In this document: piece after piece, positions 7,498 to 16,037 of the stretch
Numbering within the stretch: the stretch's first letter is position 1
How the letters are laid out: the number at the start of each line of letters is the position of its first letter
From: Spirochaetales bacterium
GTDB lineage: Bacteria; Spirochaetota; Spirochaetia; Sphaerochaetales; Sphaerochaetaceae
Length of the DNA: 64,000 nt
Direction: 5' to 3'
Assembly (NCBI GenBank): GCA_017478205.1
Contig: JAFVDZ010000091.1
Span: 1-64,000, forward strand
Notes under the pieces: generated by a model
Seen by the model: the letters and a program-made list of their open reading frames with translations, nothing else
What the model was told of the DNA's origin: nothing
Database searches by the model: none
Made by a program: the position numbers and the translations under genes

Positions 7498-8742
7498 ATG
7501 CTGCTGAACATGACTATTGCAAACTTCAAATCTGTGAAGGATGCACAGACCATTAGCTTCGAGGGTCTCAAGGATAATAGACTCGACGATAGCAAGGTCG
7601 TTCGAATTAATGATAGGATCAAGGCAATAAAGACCAGTGCTATCATCGGTCCAAACGGTGCCGGAAAGAGTTCATTTGTCAGAGCCCTTGAGGTCCTTAA
7701 CAGAATTGTCACTTCAGCTGATGATGCTGAAGGCGTACTCGCAAACTCTCTTAGAGGAACTTCATTTGCATATGGTGTTGACAAGATGACACCTGCAACG
7801 ATCAGTGTTGATGTCCTGCTTGATAAGGGTGAAGAGGGAAATGATGAAAAGCCAATGATTATTGCTTCCTATACTCTCGCAGCAAGCAGCGAAAGAATTC
7901 ATGAAGAGTCCCTCTATTACACGATCAACGGCTCAAAGAAGCTGATGTTCGAGCGTCTCTACAATACTGATAAAGATGCATATGAATACAGATTCGGCAA
8001 GCTATACAGAGGCGAAAAGAAGCGTCTTGCTGGCAAGATCGGCCAGGATAATTCCTTCCTCGGTCAGGCTGCAAGAAATGGTGGCCTCACCTGTCAGGAG
8101 CTCTATTCCTGGTTCACAGATAGCCTGAACATTCTCCCAATGGGTGTTTCTCAGGCAGCTGAGAACTACATTGCTTCTAAACTTATTGAGCATCCAGCAT
8201 GGAAGGAACAGCTCATCGAGTTCTTCTGGGCTGTCGATATTACCGATATCAGACGTGTAGGCGTCAGAGAGGATGGAAAGGTTTCATTCACTCACGTATA
8301 TATCAACAACAAGAAGGCTGATGGTTATTCAAACCTGTTTTCAATGGAGTCCCTCTCTCTCAGAAGACTTACACTCCTTGCAGTTGCTTTCTTTGAGAGC
8401 TTCGTTTCTCACAAGCTTCTGGTAATCGATGACTTTGGCATGCTCTTGCATCCAGATGTTCTCTGCCACCTTGTTGAGATCTTCGAGAACTGTAACAAGA
8501 ACAGCCAGATGCTCGTTGTTGACTGCAACCCATCACTTTTGAAGGAAGGTCTCCTCAGAAAGGATGCAGTCTGGTTTGCACAGAAGAATCATGAATCAAG
8601 TACCGAATACTATTCACTTGCTGACTTCAGAAAGGCTAGAGGTAAGGCAAGCCCAAGAGAAAGATATCTCCAGGGTGCTTATGGAGCTCTTCCAATCACA
8701 AGTGATTTCTACTTCGTCTCTGACGTAGAGGAGGATAAGTAA
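7498..8742 (+). CDS. AAA15-type ATPase (RloA/AbiLi-like) with altered catalytic motifs
   Basis: A 414-residue ABC/SMC-like ATPase of the AAA_15/AAA_21 group. Walker A is IIGPNGAGKSSF (about residues 47-58), the N-terminal strand is LLNMTIANFKSVKDA, and the C-terminal block YSLADFRKARG...RYLQGAYGALP is typical of ATPases paired with RloB proteins (AbiLi, RloA). The Walker B is VIDDFGMLLHP, with Asp where the family usually has the catalytic Glu. The usual TTHD/TTHN switch is VDCNP, so the switch histidine is missing. It starts at ATG after AGGAGGTAGCCA. The RloB-like gene follows after 1 base. Codon use matches the neighbouring housekeeping genes, so a recent transfer is not evident. Confidence 0.85.
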   Translation: MLLNMTIANFKSVKDAQTISFEGLKDNRLDDSKVVRINDRIKAIKTSAIIGPNGAGKSSFVRALEVLNRIVTSADDAEGVLANSLRGTSFAYGVDKMTPATISVDVLLDKGEEGNDEKPMIIASYTLAASSERIHEESLYYTINGSKKLMFERLYNTDKDAYEYRFGKLYRGEKKRLAGKIGQDNSFLGQAARNGGLTCQELYSWFTDSLNILPMGVSQAAENYIASKLIEHPAWKEQLIEFFWAVDITDIRRVGVREDGKVSFTHVYINNKKADGYSNLFSMESLSLRRLTLLAVAFFESFVSHKLLVIDDFGMLLHPDVLCHLVEIFENCNKNSQMLVVDCNPSLLKEGLLRKDAVWFAQKNHESSTEYYSLADFRKARGKASPRERYLQGAYGALPITSDFYFVSDVEEDK

Positions 8743-8743
8743 A

Positions 8744-9373
8744 ATGCAGTTAAGAAAGAAGAAAACTACAGAATTCAAGGGCACAATGCTGCTTGTCACA
8801 GCAACAGAGGCTGAAGCTCTCTTCTTCTCACAGATGAGAAAAGACTGCCGTTTTACAAACCTCAATGTTGTCTGTTCTAACGCAAAGACTCTGAAGGAGA
8901 TCATCACATTTGCTGCAAGAAAGAAGAATCAGGGCAAGTATGATAGGACATTCTGTGTCTTTGGACTTGATGACCTCAATACATCTATCGAAGAGATCAA
9001 GAGCAATGAGGAAGCAGTTGCCAACAGAAGAATCCAGCTCTGCTACTTCAACCCAACCTTCGAAATGTACTTCTATTTCCACCTTGGCGAGCTTGATAGA
9101 TTTGTTGGCGATGCTGAATTCTTCAAGAGCAACATTGCAAAGGCTGTAAAGGATTATGAATTTACACCAGAGTTCCTTGGAACAAAGGGTTCAAATTTCC
9201 ACCTCCAGCTCTTCCCAAGACATGCAACTGCAGATCTCAGGATCAGAGATTATAACCGTGTTGCTAATCAGGCAACTGGAGCTAAGGCTTGTGGTGTAGT
9301 CGAGCTCAATAATGCTATCACAGAAATCTGTGGTACTGCAGATATGAGCCACAATACAAGGGTGTTCAGGTAA
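8744..9373 (+). CDS. RloB-like protein (AbiLii-like, TOPRIM-fold)
   Basis: A 209-residue protein matching the RloB family (PF13707): a first acidic motif TATEAEALFF near residue 24, then VFGLDDLN at the position of the family's second acidic motif, and FNPTFEMYFYFHL matching the usual SNPCFELWLLLHF block. RloB proteins occur beside restriction systems and as the second component of AbiL phage-defence modules. A nuclease-like role is inferred from the TOPRIM-like fold. It starts 1 base after the ATPase stop, inside an AGGAGG-containing tail, and is followed after 3 bases by the LuxR gene, so it is translationally coupled to both. Confidence 0.78.
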   Translation: MQLRKKKTTEFKGTMLLVTATEAEALFFSQMRKDCRFTNLNVVCSNAKTLKEIITFAARKKNQGKYDRTFCVFGLDDLNTSIEEIKSNEEAVANRRIQLCYFNPTFEMYFYFHLGELDRFVGDAEFFKSNIAKAVKDYEFTPEFLGTKGSNFHLQLFPRHATADLRIRDYNRVANQATGAKACGVVELNNAITEICGTADMSHNTRVFR

Positions 9374-9376
9374 GTA

Positions 9377-10276
9377 GTGATTTCATCGATTCTACTATTA
9401 TGCTCGATAGCCGCACTTAGTATTGTAAGTATGGATCTGGCCCTTTCCTGCGTTTACGCAAGAAGGGCCAATCGTCATTCTTGGACAAACCTTTTTATTG
9501 TCTTTCTTTCAACAGCTTTGGGGCTTGTCCTTGCAGAAATCCTCTCTTCCTGGTCTTCAATTATCTTCAGTGGAACAGCAGAGAGGGTTCTCCATATCAT
9601 TTTCGAGGCTCTGAAGAAGGCAGACGGAAGCTTCATGATGTTCTTTGTACCCGTCTTTTCATCCTGGTTGATTGCATACCCGCTATCATTCAAGACAAAG
9701 GTATTCTTCTTCCTCATTTCTGCCATTTATCTTGTTTCTAGCATCCTATATTTCATTTTCCCAAGTTATGAGATATTCGACCAGCTTCCATACGGTCTTG
9801 TCATATTCGACCTCTTGTATGTAAATGGTGTCATCTTCACCAAGTCAAAGAGTGTAGAGAATAGGGGAATAAGACTTGTAGTTACCTCTATCATGGCAAC
9901 GAGCTTTCCTGTCCTTGCAATTGCACTTGTCGGCCTTGTCGTCCCACAATTAAGGCCTTTGATGATAATTCTATGTATCCTGTCAATTGGAATCGTTGTC
10001 CTGGTCTTTCTATTCATTGCCCTTTCAAAAAAAGAGCATGGGGATGTAAAGCATCTCAAGAAGGAGCTTACGCTCGATGATCTCAAGCAGTATGGAATTA
10101 CCGGTAGAGAGTTCGATGTAATCCTTCTTATCAGGGATGGACTTACTGCCAAGGAGATAGCTTCCACGCTTACTATCAGCGTAAACACTGTAAACAACCA
10201 CATTGCCAATATATTCTCGAAGACAGGGGTCAGAAGCCGTATCGATCTTCTCAATCTTATTCAGGATATTTGGTAG
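9377..10276 (+). CDS. Membrane-bound LuxR-family regulator
   Basis: A 299-residue protein. The first 215 residues form about seven hydrophobic segments, and the last 65 hold a LuxR/GerE helix-turn-helix (GITGREFDVILLIRDGLTAKEIA, in two parts, then ISVNTVNNHIANIFSKTG). It starts at GTG 9377, three bases after the RloB-like stop. Proteins with a 7-TM N-terminus and a LuxR C-terminus are common in gut bacteria and are thought to sense membrane or small-molecule signals. Direct coupling to an ATPase/RloB pair is unusual. The regulator may control its own operon, but no operator is evident. Confidence 0.8.
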   Translation: MISSILLLCSIAALSIVSMDLALSCVYARRANRHSWTNLFIVFLSTALGLVLAEILSSWSSIIFSGTAERVLHIIFEALKKADGSFMMFFVPVFSSWLIAYPLSFKTKVFFFLISAIYLVSSILYFIFPSYEIFDQLPYGLVIFDLLYVNGVIFTKSKSVENRGIRLVVTSIMATSFPVLAIALVGLVVPQLRPLMIILCILSIGIVVLVFLFIALSKKEHGDVKHLKKELTLDDLKQYGITGREFDVILLIRDGLTAKEIASTLTISVNTVNNHIANIFSKTGVRSRIDLLNLIQDIW

Positions 10277-10341
10277 GGAAGTTGTACAAATCTTTCAAAG
10301 ATAATACTATTTAGCAAAATCATGTTTTAGGAGCTTTTTTA

Positions 10342-11817
10342 ATGGAAGTTCGTGTACGCTATGCCCCGTCGCCAACTGGGTTACAGCACATCGGAGGAGT
10401 GCGAACAGCACTCTATAATTATTTCTTCGCCAAGGCCAATGGAGGAAAGTTCATTCTCCGTATCGAAGACACAGATAGAGAGAGATATACAGACGAGTCC
10501 CTCCAGGATCTCTATGACACACTCTCATGGCTTGGTGTAAAGTGGGATGAAGGTCCTGTTGTCGGTGGACCTTATGGTTCTTATGTCCAGTCTGAAAGAC
10601 TCGAGCTCTATCAAAAGTATGCAAAGCAGCTCGTTGAGGATGGAAAAGCATATTATTGCTACTGCACTCCAGAGCGTCTTGAAAAGGTTCGCCAGGAGCA
10701 GATTGCATCCAAGAGTCAGTATCAGGGCTATGATAGACATTGTGCAAATCTCACTCAGGAAGAAAGAGAAGAGCTTGAAAAGCAGGGTATCAAACCTGTT
10801 ATCCGTCTCAGAGTTCCTACAGAAGGAAAAACAACATTCCATGATATTCTCATGGGTGATATCACCAGAAAGAATAAGGATGTATCCCCAGATCCTATCC
10901 TTCTAAAGAGTGATGGTTTCCCAACATATCACCTTGCAAATGTAATCGATGACCATCTCATGAAGATTACTCATATCATGAGAGCGCAGGAGTGGATTCC
11001 ATCTGGCCCACTTCATATCCTCCTTTACAATGCATTTGGCTGGGAGCCACCTCAGTACTGTCATCTTCCTATGGTAATGGGCAAGGATGGACAGAAGCTT
11101 TCCAAGAGACATGGAGACACCGCAGTCAGAGACTTCAGGGCAAAGGGCTACCTTCCTGAGGCTATCCTCAACTACGTTTCACTCGTAGGCTGGTCTTTGG
11201 ATGGTTCAACAGAATTCTTCTCAAGAGAAGAGCTCGAAAAGTGTTTCAAGCTTGAGAACATCCACGTCTCTCCTGCAGTCTTCGACTACAAGAAGCTTGA
11301 CTGGTTCAACGGTCAATATATCAGAGCAAAGAGTGATGAGGAGCTTGCTTCCCTGATTCTCCCATATATGCAGAAAGCAGGATTCATTTCAGCTTCATAC
11401 ACAGATGATGAGAAGAAGAAACTCCTTAGACTTGTTCCATCTTTGAAGGAGAGAATGAAGGTTCTCTCTGACTGTACAGAGCTTTCTGCTTTCCTCTTCG
11501 AAGACAAGCCTTGTCTTGATAAGGAAACATATATTGCAAAGAAGTGCACAGAGGAGCAGACAAAGGAAGCTTTGTATAAGGCCGGAGAGATTATTCTCCA
11601 AGACAGCAAAGCAGGTGTTCCTTTTGCAGATACTGAAGCAAAGGTATGTGCTCTTGCCGAAGAGATGGGTATCAAGGTAAATGGCTGTTTCCAGCCAATC
11701 AGAGTTGCTATCACAGCATCTACTGTATCACTTCCACTCCACGACTCTATTGAACTTCTTGGTCTTGAAGAGACCGAGAGGAGAATCAAGAGAGCTCAGG
11801 AACTATTCAACAACTAA
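10342..11817 (+). CDS. gltX: Glutamyl-tRNA synthetase
   Basis: A 491-residue class I synthetase that charges tRNA-Glu (and possibly tRNA-Gln) in the cytosol. The N-terminus VRYAPSPTGLQHIGGVRTAL contains the HIGH-type motif, ILRIEDTDRER is a family block, and KLSKRHG (about residue 250) is the KMSKS loop. Length is normal. It starts at ATG after TAGGAGC and leads a run of three synthetase genes with glyS and tyrS. This product supplies glutamyl-tRNA to the GluTR encoded at 60432. Confidence 0.96.
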   Translation: MEVRVRYAPSPTGLQHIGGVRTALYNYFFAKANGGKFILRIEDTDRERYTDESLQDLYDTLSWLGVKWDEGPVVGGPYGSYVQSERLELYQKYAKQLVEDGKAYYCYCTPERLEKVRQEQIASKSQYQGYDRHCANLTQEEREELEKQGIKPVIRLRVPTEGKTTFHDILMGDITRKNKDVSPDPILLKSDGFPTYHLANVIDDHLMKITHIMRAQEWIPSGPLHILLYNAFGWEPPQYCHLPMVMGKDGQKLSKRHGDTAVRDFRAKGYLPEAILNYVSLVGWSLDGSTEFFSREELEKCFKLENIHVSPAVFDYKKLDWFNGQYIRAKSDEELASLILPYMQKAGFISASYTDDEKKKLLRLVPSLKERMKVLSDCTELSAFLFEDKPCLDKETYIAKKCTEEQTKEALYKAGEIILQDSKAGVPFADTEAKVCALAEEMGIKVNGCFQPIRVAITASTVSLPLHDSIELLGLEETERRIKRAQELFNN

Positions 11818-11835
11818 TTCAGGAGATAAATAAAA

Positions 11836-13191
11836 ATGGCAGACGAAAGAGAAGAACTCAAGCCAAATGTAACATTAGACAAGATCGTATCCCTCTGCAG
11901 AAGAAGAGGTTTCATTTTCCAGTCATCTGAGATCTATGGTGGTCTCAATGGTGCTTACGACTACGGTCCACTCGGTGTTGAACTCAAGAACAACATCCGT
12001 GACTTCTGGTGGAAGGAGATGACCCAGCTGCACGATAATATCGTAGGCCTGGATGCATCTATTCTCATGCACCCAACTGTATGGCAGGCATCCGGTCATG
12101 TTTCTAACTTCTCTGACCCAATGGTCGACTGTAAGATCTGTAAGGCTCGTTTCCGCGCTGACCAGATCGATCTTAACGCTCCATGTCCAAACTGTGGAAA
12201 CCGTGATAGCTTCACTGAACCAAGAAACTTCAATTTGATGTTCGAGACTCACATCGGTGCTAACAGAGATGCTGCATCTGTTGTTTATCTCCGCCCAGAG
12301 ACTGCTCAGGGTATCTATGTTGATTTCAAGAATGTTGTACAGTCTTCTAGAGTCAAGATTCCATTTGGTATTGCTCAGGTAGGCAAGTCCTTCAGAAATG
12401 AGATCACAACCAAGAACTTCATCTTCCGCTCCTGCGAATTCGAGCAGATGGAGATGCAGTTCTTCTGTAAGCCAGGTTCAGAGGACGAGTGGTTCCCATA
12501 CTGGAGAGAGCAGAGAATGAACTTCTACAAGAAGATGGGTATCGATACCAACCGCCTCAGATGGCATCAGCATGGTCCAGATGAACTTGCATTCTATGCA
12601 AAGGATGCATACGACATCCAGTTCCTCTTCCCAATGGGCTGGCAGGAACTTGAAGGCGTACACTCCAGAACAGATTACGACCTTACACAGCACTCAAAGT
12701 TCTCTGGCAAGGATCTCACATACCTCGATCCAGAAACCAACGAAAGATATATCCCATATGTTGTCGAGACCAGTGCAGGTCTTACAAGAAACGTTCTCAT
12801 GGTTCTTTCCGATGCATATGAAGAAGAGCCAACTCCAGAAGGTGATGTAAGAACTGTTCTTCACTTCCACCCAGCAATTGCACCTGTAAAGGTTGCTGTC
12901 CTTCCTCTTGTAAAGAAGGATGGTCTTGCTGAGATCGCAACCAAGCTTGAGCACGAGCTCAGAGACGATTTCACTACCTTCTATGATCAGAGCGGTGCTG
13001 TTGGTAGAAGATACAGAAGACAGGATGAGATCGGTACTCCATACTGCGTAACAGTAGACTACCAGACAAAGGAAGATAATACTGTCACTGTTCGTTTCCG
13101 CGATAGCATGCAGCAGGAGAGAGTCAAGATCGATGAACTCGTAAGCTTCCTCAAGAAGGCAATGAAAGAGTACAAGAGGGTTTCCAAGTAA
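11836..13191 (+). CDS. glyS: Glycyl-tRNA synthetase, dimeric (class II) type
   Basis: A 451-residue GlyQS-type enzyme of the alpha2 form, not the split alpha/beta form. Visible blocks are GFIFQSSEIYGGLNGAYDYG, RPETAQGIYVDFKNV and FGIAQVGKSFRNEI (motif 2 region). Two CxxC pairs (CKIC and CPNC, about residues 97-119) may bind zinc. An AGGAGA ribosome site precedes ATG 11836. The stop and the tyrS start share one base (TAATG). Confidence 0.96.
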   Translation: MADEREELKPNVTLDKIVSLCRRRGFIFQSSEIYGGLNGAYDYGPLGVELKNNIRDFWWKEMTQLHDNIVGLDASILMHPTVWQASGHVSNFSDPMVDCKICKARFRADQIDLNAPCPNCGNRDSFTEPRNFNLMFETHIGANRDAASVVYLRPETAQGIYVDFKNVVQSSRVKIPFGIAQVGKSFRNEITTKNFIFRSCEFEQMEMQFFCKPGSEDEWFPYWREQRMNFYKKMGIDTNRLRWHQHGPDELAFYAKDAYDIQFLFPMGWQELEGVHSRTDYDLTQHSKFSGKDLTYLDPETNERYIPYVVETSAGLTRNVLMVLSDAYEEEPTPEGDVRTVLHFHPAIAPVKVAVLPLVKKDGLAEIATKLEHELRDDFTTFYDQSGAVGRRYRRQDEIGTPYCVTVDYQTKEDNTVTVRFRDSMQQERVKIDELVSFLKKAMKEYKRVSK

Positions 13192-14435
13192 TGAACAAGG
13201 CACTTGAAATACTGAAAGAACGTGGCTTCATCAAGGACTGTACCGATTACGATCAGCTTTCTGATCTCATGGATCAGGGCCCTGTCAAGTTCTATGTAGG
13301 TGTAGACCCAACAGGACCTTCCATGCACATCGGTCACGTTGTTCCTTTCTTTGCCATGCATCATCTCCAGCTCTGTGGCCACAATCCAATCGCATTGGTA
13401 GGTGGTGGTACAGGCTTGATCGGAGATCCATCTGGCAAGACAGAGATGAGAAAGATTCTCTCTGTTGAAGAGATTCAGAGAAACGCAAAGGCAATTGCAG
13501 GTCAGCTCAGTAAGGTTGTCGACTTTTCTGAAAACCCTGCTCCTGGAGTTGGCAAGGCAGTTGTCATGAACAATGCTGACTGGCTTATTGACCTGAATTA
13601 CATCACATTCCTTCGTGATATCGGTTCTAAGTTCTCTGTAAACAGGATGCTCTCCTTTGAAGGAACAAAGCAGCGTCTTGAAAGAGGTCTTTCCTTTATC
13701 GAGTTCAATTACCAGCTGCTTCAGAGCTATGACTTCTACATGCTCTGGAAGAATGCTGGCTGCCGTCTCCAAATCGGTGGTGCAGACCAGTGGGGCAACA
13801 TCGTTGCTGGTATCGATCTTATCCACCAGATGGATGGTCCTCAGTGCTTCGGCCTGACATTCAATCTCATCATGAGAGCTGATGGCAAGAAGATGGGAAA
13901 GAGTGAGAAGGGTGCCATCTTCCTTGATAAGAACCTTTGCTCTGTATATGACTTCTACCAGTATTGGAGAAACGTAAACGATGCTGATGTTATCAAGTTC
14001 ATGAAGATATTTACCTTCATGAGTCTCGATGAGATTGCTGAGTACGAAGATCCAAAGAGAAACATCAACGAAGCTAAAGAGCGACTTGCATATGAGCAGA
14101 CCAAGATCGTTCATGGCGAAGAGGAAGCAGAGAAGGCAAGAGATGCAGCAAAAGCTCTCTTTGCAGGTTCAGGCAACAAGGAAGGAATGCCTACAGTAGA
14201 AATTGAGAAGAGTGAACTTGAAACAGGTATCGGTCTTCTTGCTCTCTATGTAAAGGCAGGCCTTGCTGCTTCCAACAGCGCTGCAAGAACACTTGTAATG
14301 CAGGGTGGTGCAGAAGTCAATGGTAATAAGATTACTGATGCAAGATATACAGTTACTCTTAGCGATGTAACTGATGAAGAGGATATCATCCTTAAAGCTG
14401 GCAAGAAGAAGTTCTGCCGTGTGCTTGTAAAGTAA
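13191..14435 (+). CDS. tyrS: Tyrosyl-tRNA synthetase
   Basis: A 414-residue class I synthetase. It shows VGVDPTGPSMHIGHVVPF (HIGH motif near residue 46), GGTGLIGDPSGK, the tyrosine-binding block GGADQWGNI and KKMGKSEKGAIF as the KMSKS loop. The last 70 residues form an S4 RNA-binding domain. It is coupled to glyS by a one-base overlap and ends in a clear terminator. Confidence 0.96.
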   Translation: MNKALEILKERGFIKDCTDYDQLSDLMDQGPVKFYVGVDPTGPSMHIGHVVPFFAMHHLQLCGHNPIALVGGGTGLIGDPSGKTEMRKILSVEEIQRNAKAIAGQLSKVVDFSENPAPGVGKAVVMNNADWLIDLNYITFLRDIGSKFSVNRMLSFEGTKQRLERGLSFIEFNYQLLQSYDFYMLWKNAGCRLQIGGADQWGNIVAGIDLIHQMDGPQCFGLTFNLIMRADGKKMGKSEKGAIFLDKNLCSVYDFYQYWRNVNDADVIKFMKIFTFMSLDEIAEYEDPKRNINEAKERLAYEQTKIVHGEEEAEKARDAAKALFAGSGNKEGMPTVEIEKSELETGIGLLALYVKAGLAASNSAARTLVMQGGAEVNGNKITDARYTVTLSDVTDEEDIILKAGKKKFCRVLVK

Positions 14436-14460
14436 TTCTGCTTGGTTGTATAGATCTTTG

Positions 14461-14491
14461 TGGTCCTGATGCTATGTCAGGACCATTTTAT
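14461..14491 (+). terminator. Terminator of gltX-glyS-tyrS
   Basis: TGGTCCTGA (14461-14469) and TCAGGACCA (14477-14485) form a perfect 9-bp stem with a 7-base loop, followed by TTTTATT. Confidence 0.9.
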
Positions 14492-14578
14492 TCATTTAAA
14501 CTCGGAAGAGCTGAAAACCCACATTTCAAGCTCGGGATCTCAAAGCATCCGATAAGTCTTGGAAAACAGAAACTATCT

Positions 14579-14722
14579 TTATACATCCACAATTGAATAA
14601 CCATATTCATTGCTTATCAATCGAGAAGCTTCGTTGTCATATATATGGCAGTGTTTTTTCCCTGTCGCATTCCTTTTCCATTGAGGAATCTTGTTGAAGG
14701 TTGTTGTAAATGGATTCTGCAT
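14579..14722 (-). pseudogene. N-terminal fragment of a possible archaeal-type ATPase gene
   Basis: A 47-residue frame with AGGAGG eight bases before ATG 14722. It begins MQNPFTTTFNKIPQWKR, which resembles the start of the large family of archaeal-type AAA ATPases (NPFTLTFGK.P) that is repeated in many treponeme genomes. The P-loop that should follow within 40 residues is absent and the frame stops at 14579. I read it as the 5' stub of a deleted gene with its promoter retained, but a genuine small protein cannot be excluded. Confidence 0.35.
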
Positions 14723-14760
14723 AAGAAGTTCCTCCTGTTTTATAAAAGTTTAAACTATTT

Positions 14761-14808
14761 ATAACCATTTATAATTTTCCACATTTTTTTATAACCGTTT
14801 ATAATTTT
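14761..14808. repeat. Tandem operator-like repeats
   Basis: ATAACCATTTATAATTTT (14761-14778) and ATAACCGTTTATAATTTT (14791-14808) are direct repeats with a 30-base period differing at one base. On the minus strand each reads TTATAAAYGGTTATAA, an imperfect palindrome. They lie upstream of the minus-strand ATPase-like fragment, as an operator would. Confidence 0.55.
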
Positions 14809-14927
14809 GAAAACTTTTTATAACTTACTTAAGAGCACCGCTCAAGAACCATAAATGTCTCCAAGGAAGTATCAACAATGACAAAAGCCTCTGAGTAATG
14901 AAACCTGTCACAATTCTTTGCTGTAGA

Positions 14928-14965
14928 TAAAAAGAGTGCTTGCAACTTAGACTGGCAAGCACTCT
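14928..14965 (-). terminator. Terminator of guaA
   Basis: AGAGTGCTTGC (14933-14943) and GCAAGCACTCT (14955-14965) form a perfect 11-bp stem. On the minus strand it is followed by TTTTTAT. Confidence 0.88.
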
Positions 14966-14976
14966 CTGAAAGACTC

Positions 14977-15960
14977 TTATTCGAACTCTATTGTTCCTGT
15001 TGGTTTTGGTGTGAAATCATAGAGGACTCTGTTTACACCCTTTACTTCATGTGTGATTCTCTCGACAAGATGCTGCATGAGATCGAAAGGAATGTTCTCA
15101 ACTGATGCACTCATTGCATCTGTTGTGTTGACAGCTCTGATAATTACAGACCATTCGAAGGATCTCTTTCCATCCTTTATGCCGGTACTCTTGAAATCAG
15201 GGACAACAGTGAAATACTGCCAGACCTTGCCTTCAAGGCCATACTTATGAAATTCCTCTCTTAAAATTGCATCAGATTCTCTTACTGCCTCTAAGCGGTC
15301 GCGTGTGATTGCTCCAGGACATCTTACACCAAGACCTGGGCCTGGGAATGGCTGTCTGAATACCATGCCATCAGGGAGTCCGAGAGCCTTTCCTACGATT
15401 CTGACTTCATCCTTGAAGAGAATCTTGACAGGCTCGACTAGTTCGAACTGGAGATCTTCTGGAAGTCCGCCAGCATTGTGGTGTGCCTTGATTCCTTTCT
15501 CACTTTCGAGAATATCTGGCCAGATTGTACCCTGAGCAAGGAAGGAAACACCTTCAAGCTTTCTTGCTTCCTCTGCAAATACTTCGATGAACTCATTTCC
15601 TATGATCTTTCTCTTTGTCTCAGGGTCTGTGACACCTGCAAGTTTATCAAGGAAGCGGTCTGTTGCATCGACATAGACAAGATTTGCCTTCATCTGGTTT
15701 CTGAATACTTCGATTACCTGTTCTGGCTCGCCCTTTCTCAAAAGTCCATGGTTTACATGTACACATGTCAGTTGGTTGCCAATTGCCTTGATAAGGAGAG
15801 CTGCAACGACTGATGAGTCGACACCGCCTGAAAGTGCAAGGAGAACCTTCTTATCCTTTACTTGCTCCTTGATTACTTCAAGCTGCTCGTTGATGAACGC
15901 TTCAGCCTGCTGTGTGGTAGTGATGCGGACCATATTATCCGGTCTTCTGTCTGATGCCAT
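14977..15960 (-). CDS. guaA: GMP synthase, ATP-pyrophosphatase subunit only
   Basis: A 327-residue protein that forms GMP from XMP, ATP and ammonia. The PP-loop LLALSGGVDSSVVAALL lies near residue 40, followed by GTIWPDILES and the C-terminal dimerisation domain (FPGPGLGVRCPG ... KPTGTIEFE). The N-terminal class I glutamine amidotransferase domain of usual bacterial GuaA (about 200 residues with a Cys-His-Glu triad) is absent, and the start is well supported by CGGAGGAACAAT before ATG. A separate amidotransferase subunit, as in archaeal split GMP synthases, must be elsewhere or the enzyme uses free ammonia. None is seen in this window. Confidence 0.93.
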   Translation of the reverse strand: MASDRRPDNMVRITTTQQAEAFINEQLEVIKEQVKDKKVLLALSGGVDSSVVAALLIKAIGNQLTCVHVNHGLLRKGEPEQVIEVFRNQMKANLVYVDATDRFLDKLAGVTDPETKRKIIGNEFIEVFAEEARKLEGVSFLAQGTIWPDILESEKGIKAHHNAGGLPEDLQFELVEPVKILFKDEVRIVGKALGLPDGMVFRQPFPGPGLGVRCPGAITRDRLEAVRESDAILREEFHKYGLEGKVWQYFTVVPDFKSTGIKDGKRSFEWSVIIRAVNTTDAMSASVENIPFDLMQHLVERITHEVKGVNRVLYDFTPKPTGTIEFE

Positions 15961-16037
15961 ATTGTTCCTCCGTTAGATTATCTAACTCCCATGCTACTAG
16001 AGAGTAGGTGTGAATTGAAAGATGAAATAATCTCATT

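Larger units (their letters stand above)
14492..14927. other. Intergenic stretch with an ORF fragment and operator-like repeats
   Basis: Between the tyrS and guaA terminators there is no full gene. On the minus strand it contains a short ORF with a good ribosome site (14579-14722) behind AT-rich repeats (14761-14808), described separately. The rest shows nothing recognisable. Confidence 0.4.

Noticed and set aside
13059-14114. A 351-codon open frame on the minus strand opposite tyrS and the end of glyS.
   Set aside because: It is a mirror of strong codon bias in the sense genes. tyrS motifs are complete and the antisense frame shows no family features or ribosome site.
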